Below are positions 25,182 to 33,925 of a DNA stretch of 64,000 nt, piece after piece. The translations under genes were made by a program, and so were the position numbers. The notes beneath the pieces are model-generated. The model searched no databases, had not been told where the DNA came from, and saw only the letters and a list, made by a program, of their open reading frames with translations. The DNA is from Ruminococcus sp. (GTDB lineage Bacteria; Bacillota; Clostridia; Oscillospirales; Ruminococcaceae): NCBI GenBank assembly GCA_015066935.1, contig SVNK01000008.1, positions 1-64,000 of the forward strand, written 5' to 3'. The stretch's first letter is position 1. Each line of letters starts with the position of its first letter.

Positions 25182-25209
25182 AAAAAGCCAAGCGTATGCT
25201 TGGCTTTTT
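25182..25209. terminator. Two-way terminator between GH9 and corA
   Basis: A 12-bp perfect stem (25182-25193 with 25198-25209) with A-tract and T-tract ends, able to stop transcription from both converging genes. Confidence 0.9.
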
Positions 25210-25210
25210 A

Positions 25211-26164
25211 TTATTTCTTTTTCCATTTACTCAGGAGGAAAGCGGTAAGGCTGGTCAGGAAGAGAGTCAGTGTTATCGGGAACCAAGTGTACGGTATGGG
25301 GAGGTCCACAGTGTTGATACCATAGAATGCAAAAATGATGTTTGGTATCTGGAGAATTACGGTGATTATAGTCAGACGCCACATTACAAGGTTCAGATTA
25401 TTGCTGATTACCGAGGAAAAGCCGTCCATCATACTTGAGAGGATTCCCGTATAGATGCTTGACATCTCGATTGCCTGCTTCATTTCGATGAGGACGTCTT
25501 CAAGGAGATCCTGATCCTCATCGTAGAGCTTGATTACACGTCCCCTGAAGATTTTTTCGATGGTAGCTTCGTTGGCTTTAAGGGATGTTGAGAAATATAC
25601 GAGAGATTTTTCGAGTGCGAGGAGCTGCATAAGAAGCTCGTTCTTCATTGCATCGTGGAGCTGCTGTTCGGCAGCGGATGAAATTTTGTCGATTTGTTTA
25701 AGGTGACTCAGGAACTGTGTAGCGATTCTGAGAAGAAGCTGAAGAACGAATCTTGTTTTGAATGCGGGACGGAGATTTCTTATCATTCCCGATGTTGCAT
25801 CGGTGAGGAGGTGGGTTTCTTTAAGAGTGATTGTAAAAACGTAATCTTCGGTCAGTATGATACCCATAGGGTGGGTATAGAAGCTCTGGGTGTTGTCCTC
25901 ATCGACGATGGAAACAGGCGTATCTATGATGATAAGGGTCTGGTCATCTTCTCGTTCGATACGTGACGATTCTTCTTCGTCGAGGGAGGACTTTACGAAG
26001 CCGCTGTCGAGACCGTAAACCTCAATAAGCTCCTTTATCTCATGTGAGGAAGGAGCGACAACCGAAATCCAGCATCCCGGTGACGGTTCGCTGCATGACT
26101 GCAGCATACCGTTTTCTGCTGTAAAAAAGTTAATCATATTGAATTTGTCCGCAAAGCGTGGCAT
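25211..26164 (-). CDS. corA: CorA-family divalent cation transporter
   Basis: A 317-residue CorA-family protein. A large cytosolic N-terminal domain (1-250) with a long helix region is followed by two membrane helices; the signature between them is FAFYGINTVDLP, where CorA normally has YGMN (here Ile replaces Met). The C-terminus is basic (LLSKWKKK). CorA pentamers take up Mg2+ (also Co2+/Ni2+). The gene stands alone, with a full-consensus promoter and a structured leader that encodes a 12-residue peptide (see separate entries), so it is probably controlled after transcription starts. AAAGGAG is 8 nt before the ATG. Confidence 0.93.
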   Translation of the reverse strand: MPRFADKFNMINFFTAENGMLQSCSEPSPGCWISVVAPSSHEIKELIEVYGLDSGFVKSSLDEEESSRIEREDDQTLIIIDTPVSIVDEDNTQSFYTHPMGIILTEDYVFTITLKETHLLTDATSGMIRNLRPAFKTRFVLQLLLRIATQFLSHLKQIDKISSAAEQQLHDAMKNELLMQLLALEKSLVYFSTSLKANEATIEKIFRGRVIKLYDEDQDLLEDVLIEMKQAIEMSSIYTGILSSMMDGFSSVISNNLNLVMWRLTIITVILQIPNIIFAFYGINTVDLPIPYTWFPITLTLFLTSLTAFLLSKWKKK

Positions 26165-26359
26165 TGCGGATTCTCCTTTCGCCGAAATTTCCGACGAAAG
26201 CAGGAGAGCTTAGAGCATCCGTCGGATTATGTGGTATTCATATTCCCGTAAGGGTCGGAACTCATAAAGCACCTCCAAGAATTATTCCGTTATATCAGCC
26301 TGACACAAATCAGGGGATTGTGTTACATCGGCGTGTCAATAACGGGCATATCATTACAT
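26165..26359 (-). promoter_or_regulatory. corA leader with alternative hairpins
   Basis: About 195 nt from the predicted transcription start to corA. On the minus strand the segment GTCGGAA (26195-26189) can pair in three exclusive ways: with TTCCGAC inside the leader reading frame; with TCCGAC directly after its stop codon (26226-26221); or, as part of a 9-bp stem (26200-26192 with 26184-26176), with sequence that includes AAAG of the corA ribosome site AAAGGAG. The last fold would hide the ribosome site; the first two would free it. No known Mg2+ riboswitch consensus (M-box) is seen. The switching model is inference. Confidence 0.5.
26227..26265 (-). CDS. corA leader peptide (12 residues)
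   Basis: A short frame reading MSSDPYGNMNTT, with a strong GGAGGT ribosome site 5 nt before its ATG and inside the predicted corA transcript. It contains Asp-Pro, the kind of acidic/proline pair found early in Salmonella MgtL, where ribosomes become unstable at low Mg2+. Its stop codon directly touches one arm of the alternative hairpin, so a ribosome finishing the frame would cover that arm. Coding is inferred from the ribosome site and position alone. Confidence 0.5.
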   Translation of the reverse strand: MSSDPYGNMNTT

Positions 26360-26365
26360 ATTAAT

Positions 26366-26394
26366 ATTATAACAGATTTTTTTTTTTGTGGCAA
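26366..26394 (-). promoter_or_regulatory. corA promoter
   Basis: On the minus strand TTGCCA (26394-26389), 17 bp that are mostly A, TATAAT (26371-26366). Confidence 0.8.
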
Positions 26395-26520
26395 GTCCTT
26401 TGAAAAAAATTTTTTTATCATAAATCATGAAAAATTTCGAAATAGTATGGTAATTTGATAAGTAATATGGTATAATAAAAAATGTATGCAATATCACACA
26501 GAACAGGAGCGTTGACACCT

Positions 26521-27786
26521 ATGAACTGCAGCAGGAAAGAAATTGCCGCAAATGTCGGCTTTTCCACTATCATAGACCCAAAATTCAAAACAGCGTCGCT
26601 CACCCTGAGATTCATCACGAAGCTTGATTCACGGACAGCGGCACCGAATTCCCTTGGTGTCGGAACTCTTTCGGCATCCAACAGTCGTCTGACCACGCTT
26701 GCCCGGCTTAACGAGCGTCTTTCGTCGCTTTACGGAGCAGCTCTCAGCACATTTACACGCAAAAGAGGAGATGTCCAGATTCTCGGACTGACCGCCTCAT
26801 GGATTACAAGACGATATGCTTTCGACGGAGAGAATGTTGACAGCGAAATGCTTGCAATTATCCGTGACTGTCTTTTTGCTCCCAACGTAAAGGACGGCGA
26901 ATTCGACGCAGAATCATTTGCAATCACAAAAAAAGACCTTCTTGACCGCATTGACTCGGAGCTTAATAATAAGCGCGGATATGCTCTGTCACGAGCTGCC
27001 GAGATTGCTTTCAGAGGTGAACCTGCGGAATTTTCGTGCTACGGCACAAAGGAGGCGGCAGCTGCCGTTACATCCGCAGAAGCCTATGAGGCGTATAAGG
27101 AGCTTATAAGAACTTCCCGCATTGAAATATTCTATATTGCTCCCGAGGAAAATCCGGAGGCTGAAGAAATGCTCCGCAGCTGTATTTCAGAGCTTGACAG
27201 ACAGCCTCAGGACTGCGTTTTCCGCAGCAAAAGTCCTGTCAGGGAAAAGGTTGAGGAAGTTTCCGATAAATTTGACGTTCTTCAGTGCAAAATGGTAATG
27301 AACTTCAAATCCGATTCCGACGATATGGCTGCAATGAAGCTGCTCAGTACGATTTTCGGCGAAACACCTGTATCGAAGCTATTTATGAACGTGCGTGAAA
27401 AGCTGAGCCTGTGCTATTACTGTGCCTGCCGCACGGTAGCTTCAAAGGGTGCGCTCATGGTTGACATCGGCGTTGAGCATGCCAACATTGATAAGGCAAG
27501 AGACGAGATTCTTCGTCAGCTTGACGAGATAAGAAACGGAAATATCACCGATGAGGAGCTTCAGAGTGCCATGATGAGTCTTGATAATGCACTCACTCAG
27601 ATAGGCGATACGCCGTCATCGTATTCGGGATGGTACTTCGAGAGACTCTGCGACGGAAAGATGGTCACTCCCATGGAGCAGCTTGAACTCTATAAAAACG
27701 TCACTAAGGAGCGTATTATTGAGGCTGCCGGAACCCTCACCCTCGACAGCGTTTACCTTATGCTCAGCAAGGAGGCGGATAAGTAA
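26521..27786 (+). CDS. yfmF: M16-family peptidase-like protein YfmF
   Basis: A 421-residue M16 (insulinase fold) protein without the HxxEH zinc motif, paired with the next gene, which has it. Segments such as LNERLSSLYGAALSTFTRKRGDVQILGL, FGETPVSKLFMNVREKLSLCYYC and GNITDEELQSAM are typical. The pair is annotated in Firmicutes as YfmF/YfmH, associated with EF-P 5-aminopentanol modification. ATG 26521 is chosen with GGAG 11 nt upstream; an ATG 13 codons earlier has no ribosome site. The stop overlaps the ATG of yfmH. This subunit probably supports substrate binding by a heterodimer. Confidence 0.88.
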   Translation: MNCSRKEIAANVGFSTIIDPKFKTASLTLRFITKLDSRTAAPNSLGVGTLSASNSRLTTLARLNERLSSLYGAALSTFTRKRGDVQILGLTASWITRRYAFDGENVDSEMLAIIRDCLFAPNVKDGEFDAESFAITKKDLLDRIDSELNNKRGYALSRAAEIAFRGEPAEFSCYGTKEAAAAVTSAEAYEAYKELIRTSRIEIFYIAPEENPEAEEMLRSCISELDRQPQDCVFRSKSPVREKVEEVSDKFDVLQCKMVMNFKSDSDDMAAMKLLSTIFGETPVSKLFMNVREKLSLCYYCACRTVASKGALMVDIGVEHANIDKARDEILRQLDEIRNGNITDEELQSAMMSLDNALTQIGDTPSSYSGWYFERLCDGKMVTPMEQLELYKNVTKERIIEAAGTLTLDSVYLMLSKEADK

Positions 27787-29066
27787 TGGAAAAGAATATT
27801 CTTACAAGTCCCGTCACGGGCGACAGCTGTATTCACGTAAAGCATAAAAGCGGACTTGACATATATATCTGTGAAATGCCGGGATTCAGCAGTGTTGAGG
27901 CTCTTTTCGGCACGAAGTACGGCTCTGTGAATACAATGTTCAGAATGCGTGACGATAAGGACTATACGACAGTCCCCGAAGGAATTGCACATTTCCTCGA
28001 GCATAAGCTGTTTGAGAACGAGGACTGCGATGTGTTCGAACTTTACGCAAAGACAGGAGCCTGCGGAAATGCATTCACTTCGTTTGACAAGACCTGCTAT
28101 CTGTTCAGCTGTTCGAAGAATTATCAGGAATCGCTGAAAATCCTGCTTGACTTCGTTCAGAAGCCGTACTTCACCAAGGAGAGCGTTGACAAGGAGCAGG
28201 GTATCATCGGTCAGGAAATCAAGATGACCAACGATAATCCCGAATGGCGTGTTTTCTTCAATATGCTCAGATGCATGTACCACAATCATCCCGTAAAAAT
28301 TGATATTGCGGGAACTGTTGAGAGCATTGCGGAAATTGATGCAGACCTTCTTTACAAGTGTTACTACACCTTCTACAATCTCAATAACATGGTGCTTTCT
28401 GTTGCCGGAAACATCACTGCGGACGAGGTTCTTGCAATCTGTGATGAATGTCTGAAGCCGTGCGAGGACAAGGGACTTGAATCTGTATTTCCTGACGAAC
28501 CCGAAACCATAGTTCAGTCGGAAATCTATGAAAAGCAGGAGGTCGGAACTCCTATTTTCCACATCGGTTATAAGTGCAGACCTGCTTCCGGTGAGGAAAG
28601 GCTGAGAAAGTCTATGGCAGCATCAGTGGCTTCGTCGCTTCTTACGGACGCATCTTCTGAAATGTTCAGGAGACTCCTGATAGAGGGCACAATCAATTCA
28701 AGCTTCGGCTCCGAGGTCTTTGTGGGAGACGGTTTCTTCTCCGTTATTTTCAGCGGCGAATCCGCAGACCCTGAAAAGGTACGTGATTCACTGTGCGAAG
28801 AGGTTGACAGAATAGTCAGAGAGGGAATCAGTGAGAAGGATTTCCAGCGTATAAGAAAATCCGCATACGGACTCATGGTGCGTGACCTGAATAATGTTGA
28901 ATCTGTTGCAAATCTCATGATTAATTCTCATATGGAGGGAGTATCTCCATATGATGCAGTCAATGTGCTTTCGGAGATGAAGTGCAGCGATGTTTATGAA
29001 TTCATCCGCAGCGAACTGTGCCGTGACAGGCTGGTGCTGTCGGTTATAGAAGGGACGGATAAATAA
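27786..29066 (+). CDS. yfmH: M16-family zinc peptidase YfmH
   Basis: A 426-residue M16 protein with the inverted zinc motif in GIAHFLEHKLFENED (HxxEH) and the distant Glu in KEQGIIGQEIKM. Other family signs are GACGNAFTSFDKTCYLFSC and NNMVLSVAGNIT. It is the catalytic partner of the YfmF gene just upstream (overlap of 1 bp) and is followed with a 1-bp overlap by lgt. The biological substrate is not known with certainty; annotation links it to EF-P modification, but no efp gene is in the window. Confidence 0.9.
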   Translation: MEKNILTSPVTGDSCIHVKHKSGLDIYICEMPGFSSVEALFGTKYGSVNTMFRMRDDKDYTTVPEGIAHFLEHKLFENEDCDVFELYAKTGACGNAFTSFDKTCYLFSCSKNYQESLKILLDFVQKPYFTKESVDKEQGIIGQEIKMTNDNPEWRVFFNMLRCMYHNHPVKIDIAGTVESIAEIDADLLYKCYYTFYNLNNMVLSVAGNITADEVLAICDECLKPCEDKGLESVFPDEPETIVQSEIYEKQEVGTPIFHIGYKCRPASGEERLRKSMAASVASSLLTDASSEMFRRLLIEGTINSSFGSEVFVGDGFFSVIFSGESADPEKVRDSLCEEVDRIVREGISEKDFQRIRKSAYGLMVRDLNNVESVANLMINSHMEGVSPYDAVNVLSEMKCSDVYEFIRSELCRDRLVLSVIEGTDK

Positions 29067-30214
29067 TGGTTGACAAAATAACTGATCTTAACGAAATACA
29101 GTTTCCCAAGCTGGGATGGACATTCCGCATTGACCCCACTGCCTTTAAAATAGGCAGTCTGGAGGTTCAGTGGTACGGTCTTATAATCACATTGGGACTC
29201 ATACTTGCATTTATATACTGCTTCCCGAAGATGAAACGCTTCGGACTTGACTCTGATCGTACTATCGACGCTGTTCTCGGCGGAATCATCGGCGGACTTG
29301 TCGGAGCAAGACTCTATTACGTGATTTTCAACTGGGACCAGTACAAGGACGACCTTAAATCAATATTCAATACCCGTGAGGGCGGACTTGCCATATACGG
29401 CGGTATTATCGGAGCACTTGCGGTCGGACTGCTCATATGCAAGATACGCAAAGTCAAAATGCTTCCGATGCTTGATATAACATGTATCGGCTTCCTTATC
29501 GGACAAGGCGTCGGACGCTGGGGCAACTTCGTAAATCAGGAGGCATTCGGCGGAAAGACCGACAGTTTCCTCGGTATGACAGGCGGACGTATTCAGGAGT
29601 ACATCTTTGAAAATTCCGCATCACTCGGAGGTTCGCTAACAGCTGAAGGCTCAGGCATCATGAATCTTGAGCTTTATCCGGTACATCCGTGTTTCCTGTA
29701 TGAATCGGTATGGTGTCTGCTGGGATTCGTGCTGCTGGCATTCTGGTCGAAGCGCAGAAAGTACGACGGACAGCTTCTTCTCATGTACATGGCGTGGTAC
29801 GGTGCCGAGCGTTTCTTCGTTGAGGGACTTCGTTCAGACAGCCTTTACATAGGAAGCATCCGTGTATCACAGGTACTTTCGGCATTAATCTTTGTAGTAT
29901 CTGTAATTCTCCAGATTGTGATGTTCTCGAGAATACGCCGTGACCCCGAAAGATATGTGCTTTATGTAAATACCAAGGAGTCGCATCAGCTTATCGAGGA
30001 AGGCCGTCGCCGCCGCATGGGAATGTCTGCCGAGGACGCAAAGACTTCTATCGACGATGATGATGACGACGATTTCGTTCCCGATTTTGACGACGAAGAA
30101 GATGAAGAATCAGAGGCAAGTTCAATTCTCGGTGACGACGACAATGACGACGATAATTCCGAAGAATCTGAAACTGCTGACGATTCGGACGATGAAAAAA
30201 AGCCGCAGGAATAA
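29066..30214 (+). CDS. lgt: Prolipoprotein diacylglyceryl transferase with acidic tail
   Basis: A 382-residue membrane enzyme that attaches diacylglycerol to the lipobox cysteine of prelipoproteins. The signature GQGVGRWGNFVNQEAFGG is present, with YGGIIGALAVG, VHPCFLYES and the late GAERFFVEGLRSDSLYIGSIRVSQ. The family core ends near residue 300; the last 50 residues are an acidic, Ser-rich tail (runs of Asp/Glu, few hydrophobics) of unknown use. Two lipoproteins encoded in this window (32817 and 43126) are potential substrates. Confidence 0.95.
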   Translation: MVDKITDLNEIQFPKLGWTFRIDPTAFKIGSLEVQWYGLIITLGLILAFIYCFPKMKRFGLDSDRTIDAVLGGIIGGLVGARLYYVIFNWDQYKDDLKSIFNTREGGLAIYGGIIGALAVGLLICKIRKVKMLPMLDITCIGFLIGQGVGRWGNFVNQEAFGGKTDSFLGMTGGRIQEYIFENSASLGGSLTAEGSGIMNLELYPVHPCFLYESVWCLLGFVLLAFWSKRRKYDGQLLLMYMAWYGAERFFVEGLRSDSLYIGSIRVSQVLSALIFVVSVILQIVMFSRIRRDPERYVLYVNTKESHQLIEEGRRRRMGMSAEDAKTSIDDDDDDDFVPDFDDEEDEESEASSILGDDDNDDDNSEESETADDSDDEKKPQE

Positions 30215-30258
30215 TTTCTGTACGGCAGACATATGAAAATTTTAAGGAGGATATAATA

Positions 30259-31113
30259 ATGTCACAGATAATCGACGGAAAAGCTGTATCAGCAGCAGTA
30301 AAACAGGAGGTTGCCGAAGAAACTGCAAGACTCAGGGAAGAGAAGGGACTCAAGGTAGGTCTTGCGGTAGTAATCGTGGGAAACAATCCCGCATCAAGAG
30401 TTTATGTCAACAACAAGAAGAAGGCTTGCGAGGCAGTCGGATTCCAGTCGTTTGAGTACGCTCTTGACGAGACAACAACTCAGGAACAGCTCCTTGACCT
30501 TATCAAGGTTCTCAACAACGACCCCAAGGTGAACGGAATTCTTGTACAGCTTCCTCTGCCCAAGCACATTGACGAAAAGACGGTCATCAATGCAATTTCC
30601 GCAGAAAAGGACGTTGATGCCTTCCACCCTGTAAATGTCGGAAAGATTATGATAGGCGAGTATGCATTCCTGCCTTGTACACCTGCAGGCGTTATGCGTC
30701 TTATTGAGAGCACCGGAACTGAAATTTCAGGCAAGCAGTGCGTTGTAATCGGCAGAAGCAATATTGTAGGCAAGCCTATGGCAATGCTTCTTCTCCACGA
30801 AAGCGGAACTGTTACAATCTGTCATTCAAGAACAAAGAATCTCAAGGAAATCTGTCTTGGTGCGGACATTCTTGTAGTTGCAGTCGGCAAGGCTAACTTC
30901 GTTACAGGCGATATGGTAAAGGAAGGTGCTGTTGTTATTGACGTCGGCATGAATCGTCTTGACAACGGAAAACTCTGCGGCGACGTAGAGTTTGAGTCTG
31001 CTGAAAAGAAGGCATCGTACATCACTCCTGTTCCGGGCGGAGTTGGTCCCATGACAATTGCGATGCTCATGAAGAATACTCTTACTGCCGCAAAGCAGCA
31101 GGCAGGCTTATAA
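30259..31113 (+). CDS. folD: Bifunctional methylene-THF dehydrogenase/cyclohydrolase FolD
   Basis: A 284-residue FolD of normal length. Motifs: VGLAVVIVGNNPASRVYVNNKKKAC (catalytic YxxxK), GILVQLPLPKHID, the NADP-site sequence VIGRSNIVGKPMAMLLL and PVPGGVGPMTIAMLMKNT. It interconverts methylene-, methenyl- and formyl-tetrahydrofolate for purine, thymidylate and one-carbon supply. Starts 44 bp after lgt with AAGGAGG upstream. A repeat-derived hairpin lies just after its stop. Confidence 0.98.
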   Translation: MSQIIDGKAVSAAVKQEVAEETARLREEKGLKVGLAVVIVGNNPASRVYVNNKKKACEAVGFQSFEYALDETTTQEQLLDLIKVLNNDPKVNGILVQLPLPKHIDEKTVINAISAEKDVDAFHPVNVGKIMIGEYAFLPCTPAGVMRLIESTGTEISGKQCVVIGRSNIVGKPMAMLLLHESGTVTICHSRTKNLKEICLGADILVVAVGKANFVTGDMVKEGAVVIDVGMNRLDNGKLCGDVEFESAEKKASYITPVPGGVGPMTIAMLMKNTLTAAKQQAGL

Positions 31114-31134
31114 TAACCTCTCATAAACAATGTA

Positions 31135-31185
31135 TAAGGCAATACCACACAAGGCACAAAAACGGCTTTGTGCGGTGTTGCCTTT
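31135..31185. repeat. Short copy of repeat family A (hairpin)
   Basis: Two 20-bp arms, AAGGCAATACCACACAAGGC and GCTTTGTGCGGTGTTGCCTT, face each other with 9 bp between and pair almost fully. The same arms bound the 180-bp element at 51998-52177. It is probably a solo, internally deleted copy of that element and may act as a stop for folD. Confidence 0.8.
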
Positions 31186-31212
31186 AATATAAAACCAAGA
31201 AAGGAAAACAAT

Positions 31213-32724
31213 ATGAAAAATATTATCGGCAGACTGATTATTATAATCCCTGCACTTGCAATTCAGGGGTTATGGTACGTATTTATGATAGGCTTTTTCA
31301 GGGAGTTTTCCACCTTGATAGCATCTGTTCTGACGGTTCTTGCAGCAGTGCTGGTGCTTTATCTTGTATCGAAGGTCGATGAGAGCTCCTATAAAATACT
31401 GTGGATAATCATAATTCTTGTGATGCCGTTCTTCGGAGCACTTCTTTATCTTTTCTGGGGAAACAAGAAATCCAGCAAACCCATGAAAAAACGGTTTCAC
31501 AGGGTTTTCAGGGATATGAACATAGATGTCCCGACAGACAATCCCGTTCTTGAAAAGCTTAAAGACGTGGACAGACGTGCGTCACAGACCATGAAGTATA
31601 TAACGTCGATAACGGGACATCCGCTATGTCTGAACGAATCGGCGGAATATTATTCTGTCGGTGAAGAAATGTTTGACGCAATGCGTGAGGAACTTAAAAA
31701 GGCGGAAAAATTCATATTTCTTGAATATTTCATCGTTCAGGACGGCAAATTCTGGAAAGGGATTGCTGAAATACTGGAGGAGAAGGCTGCTGCAGGTGTT
31801 GATGTGCGTTTTATGTATGATGATCTGGGCTGTATCTCAACCTTTACACGTAAGGATGTGCTTAGACTTATAACGAAAAAAATAAAGGTTGCGGTTTTCA
31901 ATCCGCTTGTATTTGTCACAGCGAGACTCAATAACCGTGACCACCGAAAAATTATGGTAATCGACGGCAAAACGGCTTTCAGCGGTGGAATCAACATTGC
32001 CGATGAGTACATCAATGAACGTGAACGCTTCGGGCACTGGAAGGACGTAGGATTCAGAGTTACAGGCGATACTGTCAGAAATTACACGTATATGTTCATG
32101 GAGTTCTGGAACGCATTTTCAATCAGCAAGATTCCGTCCGACTATCTTGACACACAACCTTTGAAATCAGGCGAATCAGACGGATATGTGCTTTCTTATT
32201 ACGATTCTCCGTTTTATGATGACCCTGTAAGCAATAATCTGTTTATAGAACTGCTTTCACAGTCGATGGAATATATCTGGTTCTGCACGCCTTATCTTGT
32301 GCTTGGAGATAATCTTCTTCACGCCTTTATACGTGCGGCAAAGCGTGGAGTTGACGTAAGGATAATGATGCCCGGAATACCCGACAAGAAGATGGTTTAT
32401 CGTATGTCGAGGAGCTATTACGGTCCGCTGCTTAGTGCGGGAGTAAAGATTTACGAATACACTCCGGGATTTCTTCATTCCAAGTCATGCGTGTGTGACG
32501 ACAAGTTTGCGCTGCTGGGGACGGTGAATCTTGATTACCGCAGTCTTTTCCTGCATTTTGAGTGCAGCTCACTGTTTTACAGGGCTTCAATTATAGCGGA
32601 TGTTAAACGTGATTTTGAGGAGACTCAGACAAAATGTACCGAGCGTACCCTTGAAAACGAGAAAAAAACTATCATCAAGCGTGTGACAGACAGCATACTC
32701 AGACTGTTTGCACCACTGTGTTAA
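31213..32724 (+). CDS. cls: Cardiolipin synthase
   Basis: A 503-residue phospholipase-D-superfamily enzyme. The N-terminus has two to three membrane helices and a PLDc_N segment (IIILVMPFFGALLYLFWGNKK). Two HKD motifs follow: NRDHRKIMVIDGKTAFSGG and LHSKSCVCDDKFALLGTVNLDYRS. It makes cardiolipin from two phosphatidylglycerols at the membrane. The ATG at 31213 follows GAAAGG; the earlier in-frame ATG lies inside the preceding repeat and is rejected. Confidence 0.95.
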   Translation: MKNIIGRLIIIIPALAIQGLWYVFMIGFFREFSTLIASVLTVLAAVLVLYLVSKVDESSYKILWIIIILVMPFFGALLYLFWGNKKSSKPMKKRFHRVFRDMNIDVPTDNPVLEKLKDVDRRASQTMKYITSITGHPLCLNESAEYYSVGEEMFDAMREELKKAEKFIFLEYFIVQDGKFWKGIAEILEEKAAAGVDVRFMYDDLGCISTFTRKDVLRLITKKIKVAVFNPLVFVTARLNNRDHRKIMVIDGKTAFSGGINIADEYINERERFGHWKDVGFRVTGDTVRNYTYMFMEFWNAFSISKIPSDYLDTQPLKSGESDGYVLSYYDSPFYDDPVSNNLFIELLSQSMEYIWFCTPYLVLGDNLLHAFIRAAKRGVDVRIMMPGIPDKKMVYRMSRSYYGPLLSAGVKIYEYTPGFLHSKSCVCDDKFALLGTVNLDYRSLFLHFECSSLFYRASIIADVKRDFEETQTKCTERTLENEKKTIIKRVTDSILRLFAPLC

Positions 32725-32816
32725 CAAAAATTTAACAATTGTTTCGCATCTTTATCACATTGAAATGTTACAATCTGTATTGCGGTTATACGCAAATATG
32801 ATTAAGGGAGAAAAAT

Positions 32817-33914
32817 ATGAAAAAAAGAATTCTATGCATCATTATGACGGCACTCCTTACAGCTTCGGTATCGGCGTGCAGTGAGCCTGAGGATATGAGC
32901 TATCCCGAGGATACAACGGCAACGGAAGCCGAGGGTGCTTCCGAAACTGAAACAACTGAGGAAAAGACCACTGAGGAAGAAACTACAGAGAAAAAAACAA
33001 CCGAGGAAAAAACTTCTGAAAAGAAAGACGGTAAAGGTGCTGATTTCAGCGAATATATAACACATGAGGCTGTGAAGCCTGCCCTCTGGAAGGCTACGGA
33101 TACGAAAACAGGCAATGAGCTGTATCTGATGGGAACGATTCATATTATGGGCGACGATACGCTTCCTCTTCCCGATTACGTAATGGATGTGTATGAAAAC
33201 TGCGACGGGGTAGCTGTTGAATACAACGTGAACGAGCTTCAGAATGATATGGACCAGATTATGGATTATTATTCAAAAATGGTTTATCAGGACGGCTCTG
33301 ATATAAAAGACCACATCTCAAAGGAATCCTATGAGGCAGCCAAGAAATATCTTGAAGAGAAGAATTCATATATGTCCATGATGGACTATTATTGTCCGGG
33401 ATTCTGGATTTCGAATATTCAGTCGATGGCTTTTGCAGAGATAGAGAATCTCAGTCTCAGCGGCATAGACTCCTACTTCATTACCGAAGCCGATAAGGAC
33501 GGCAAAGAGGTTGTGAATATCGAGACTCTTGATATTCAGGCATCTGTATCTCTCGGTTATTCCGATAAGCTTGCCGAATTCATGCTGGAAGACACTCTTG
33601 AAGCGTGTAAGGAAACCGAGCTTGTTGCAGAATCTGTTGCTGAACTGTATAACTTGTGGGCAAAGGGCGACGTTGACGGTATGCTGAAGCTTGAGGAAGA
33701 AGACGAAATCCCCGATGAACTTAAAAAGGATTACGCCGATTATGAGAATATTTCGATATATGAACGTAATAAGGGAATGGCAGAAAAAGCTTCGGAATAT
33801 ATAAAGGACGGCAAAAACTACTTCTTTATGGTCGGAGCACTCCATTTCTCAGGCGATAAGGGCGTTGACGACCTCCTTGAAGACATGGGCTATAAAGTTG
33901 AGCGAGTGAAATAG
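32817..33914 (+). CDS. TraB/GumN family lipoprotein
   Basis: A 365-residue exported protein. Signal peptide and lipobox VSAC put the lipid-bearing cysteine at residue 21. A low-complexity Thr/Glu/Lys spacer (about 32-75) precedes the TraB/GumN domain: LYLMGTIHIMGDDTLPLPDYV at its start and FFMVGALHFSGDKGVDDLLEDMGYKVERV at its end, containing the conserved GxxH motifs thought to bind metal in Tiki-like proteases. The substrate is unknown. Followed 11 bp later by the AI-2E permease gene. Confidence 0.88.
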   Translation: MKKRILCIIMTALLTASVSACSEPEDMSYPEDTTATEAEGASETETTEEKTTEEETTEKKTTEEKTSEKKDGKGADFSEYITHEAVKPALWKATDTKTGNELYLMGTIHIMGDDTLPLPDYVMDVYENCDGVAVEYNVNELQNDMDQIMDYYSKMVYQDGSDIKDHISKESYEAAKKYLEEKNSYMSMMDYYCPGFWISNIQSMAFAEIENLSLSGIDSYFITEADKDGKEVVNIETLDIQASVSLGYSDKLAEFMLEDTLEACKETELVAESVAELYNLWAKGDVDGMLKLEEEDEIPDELKKDYADYENISIYERNKGMAEKASEYIKDGKNYFFMVGALHFSGDKGVDDLLEDMGYKVERVK

Positions 33915-33925
33915 CGGTATAAATT

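Noticed and set aside
26165-26359. M-box (ykoK) Mg2+ riboswitch upstream of corA
   Set aside because: The conserved M-box core sequences are not present; the leader has a short frame and different stems.
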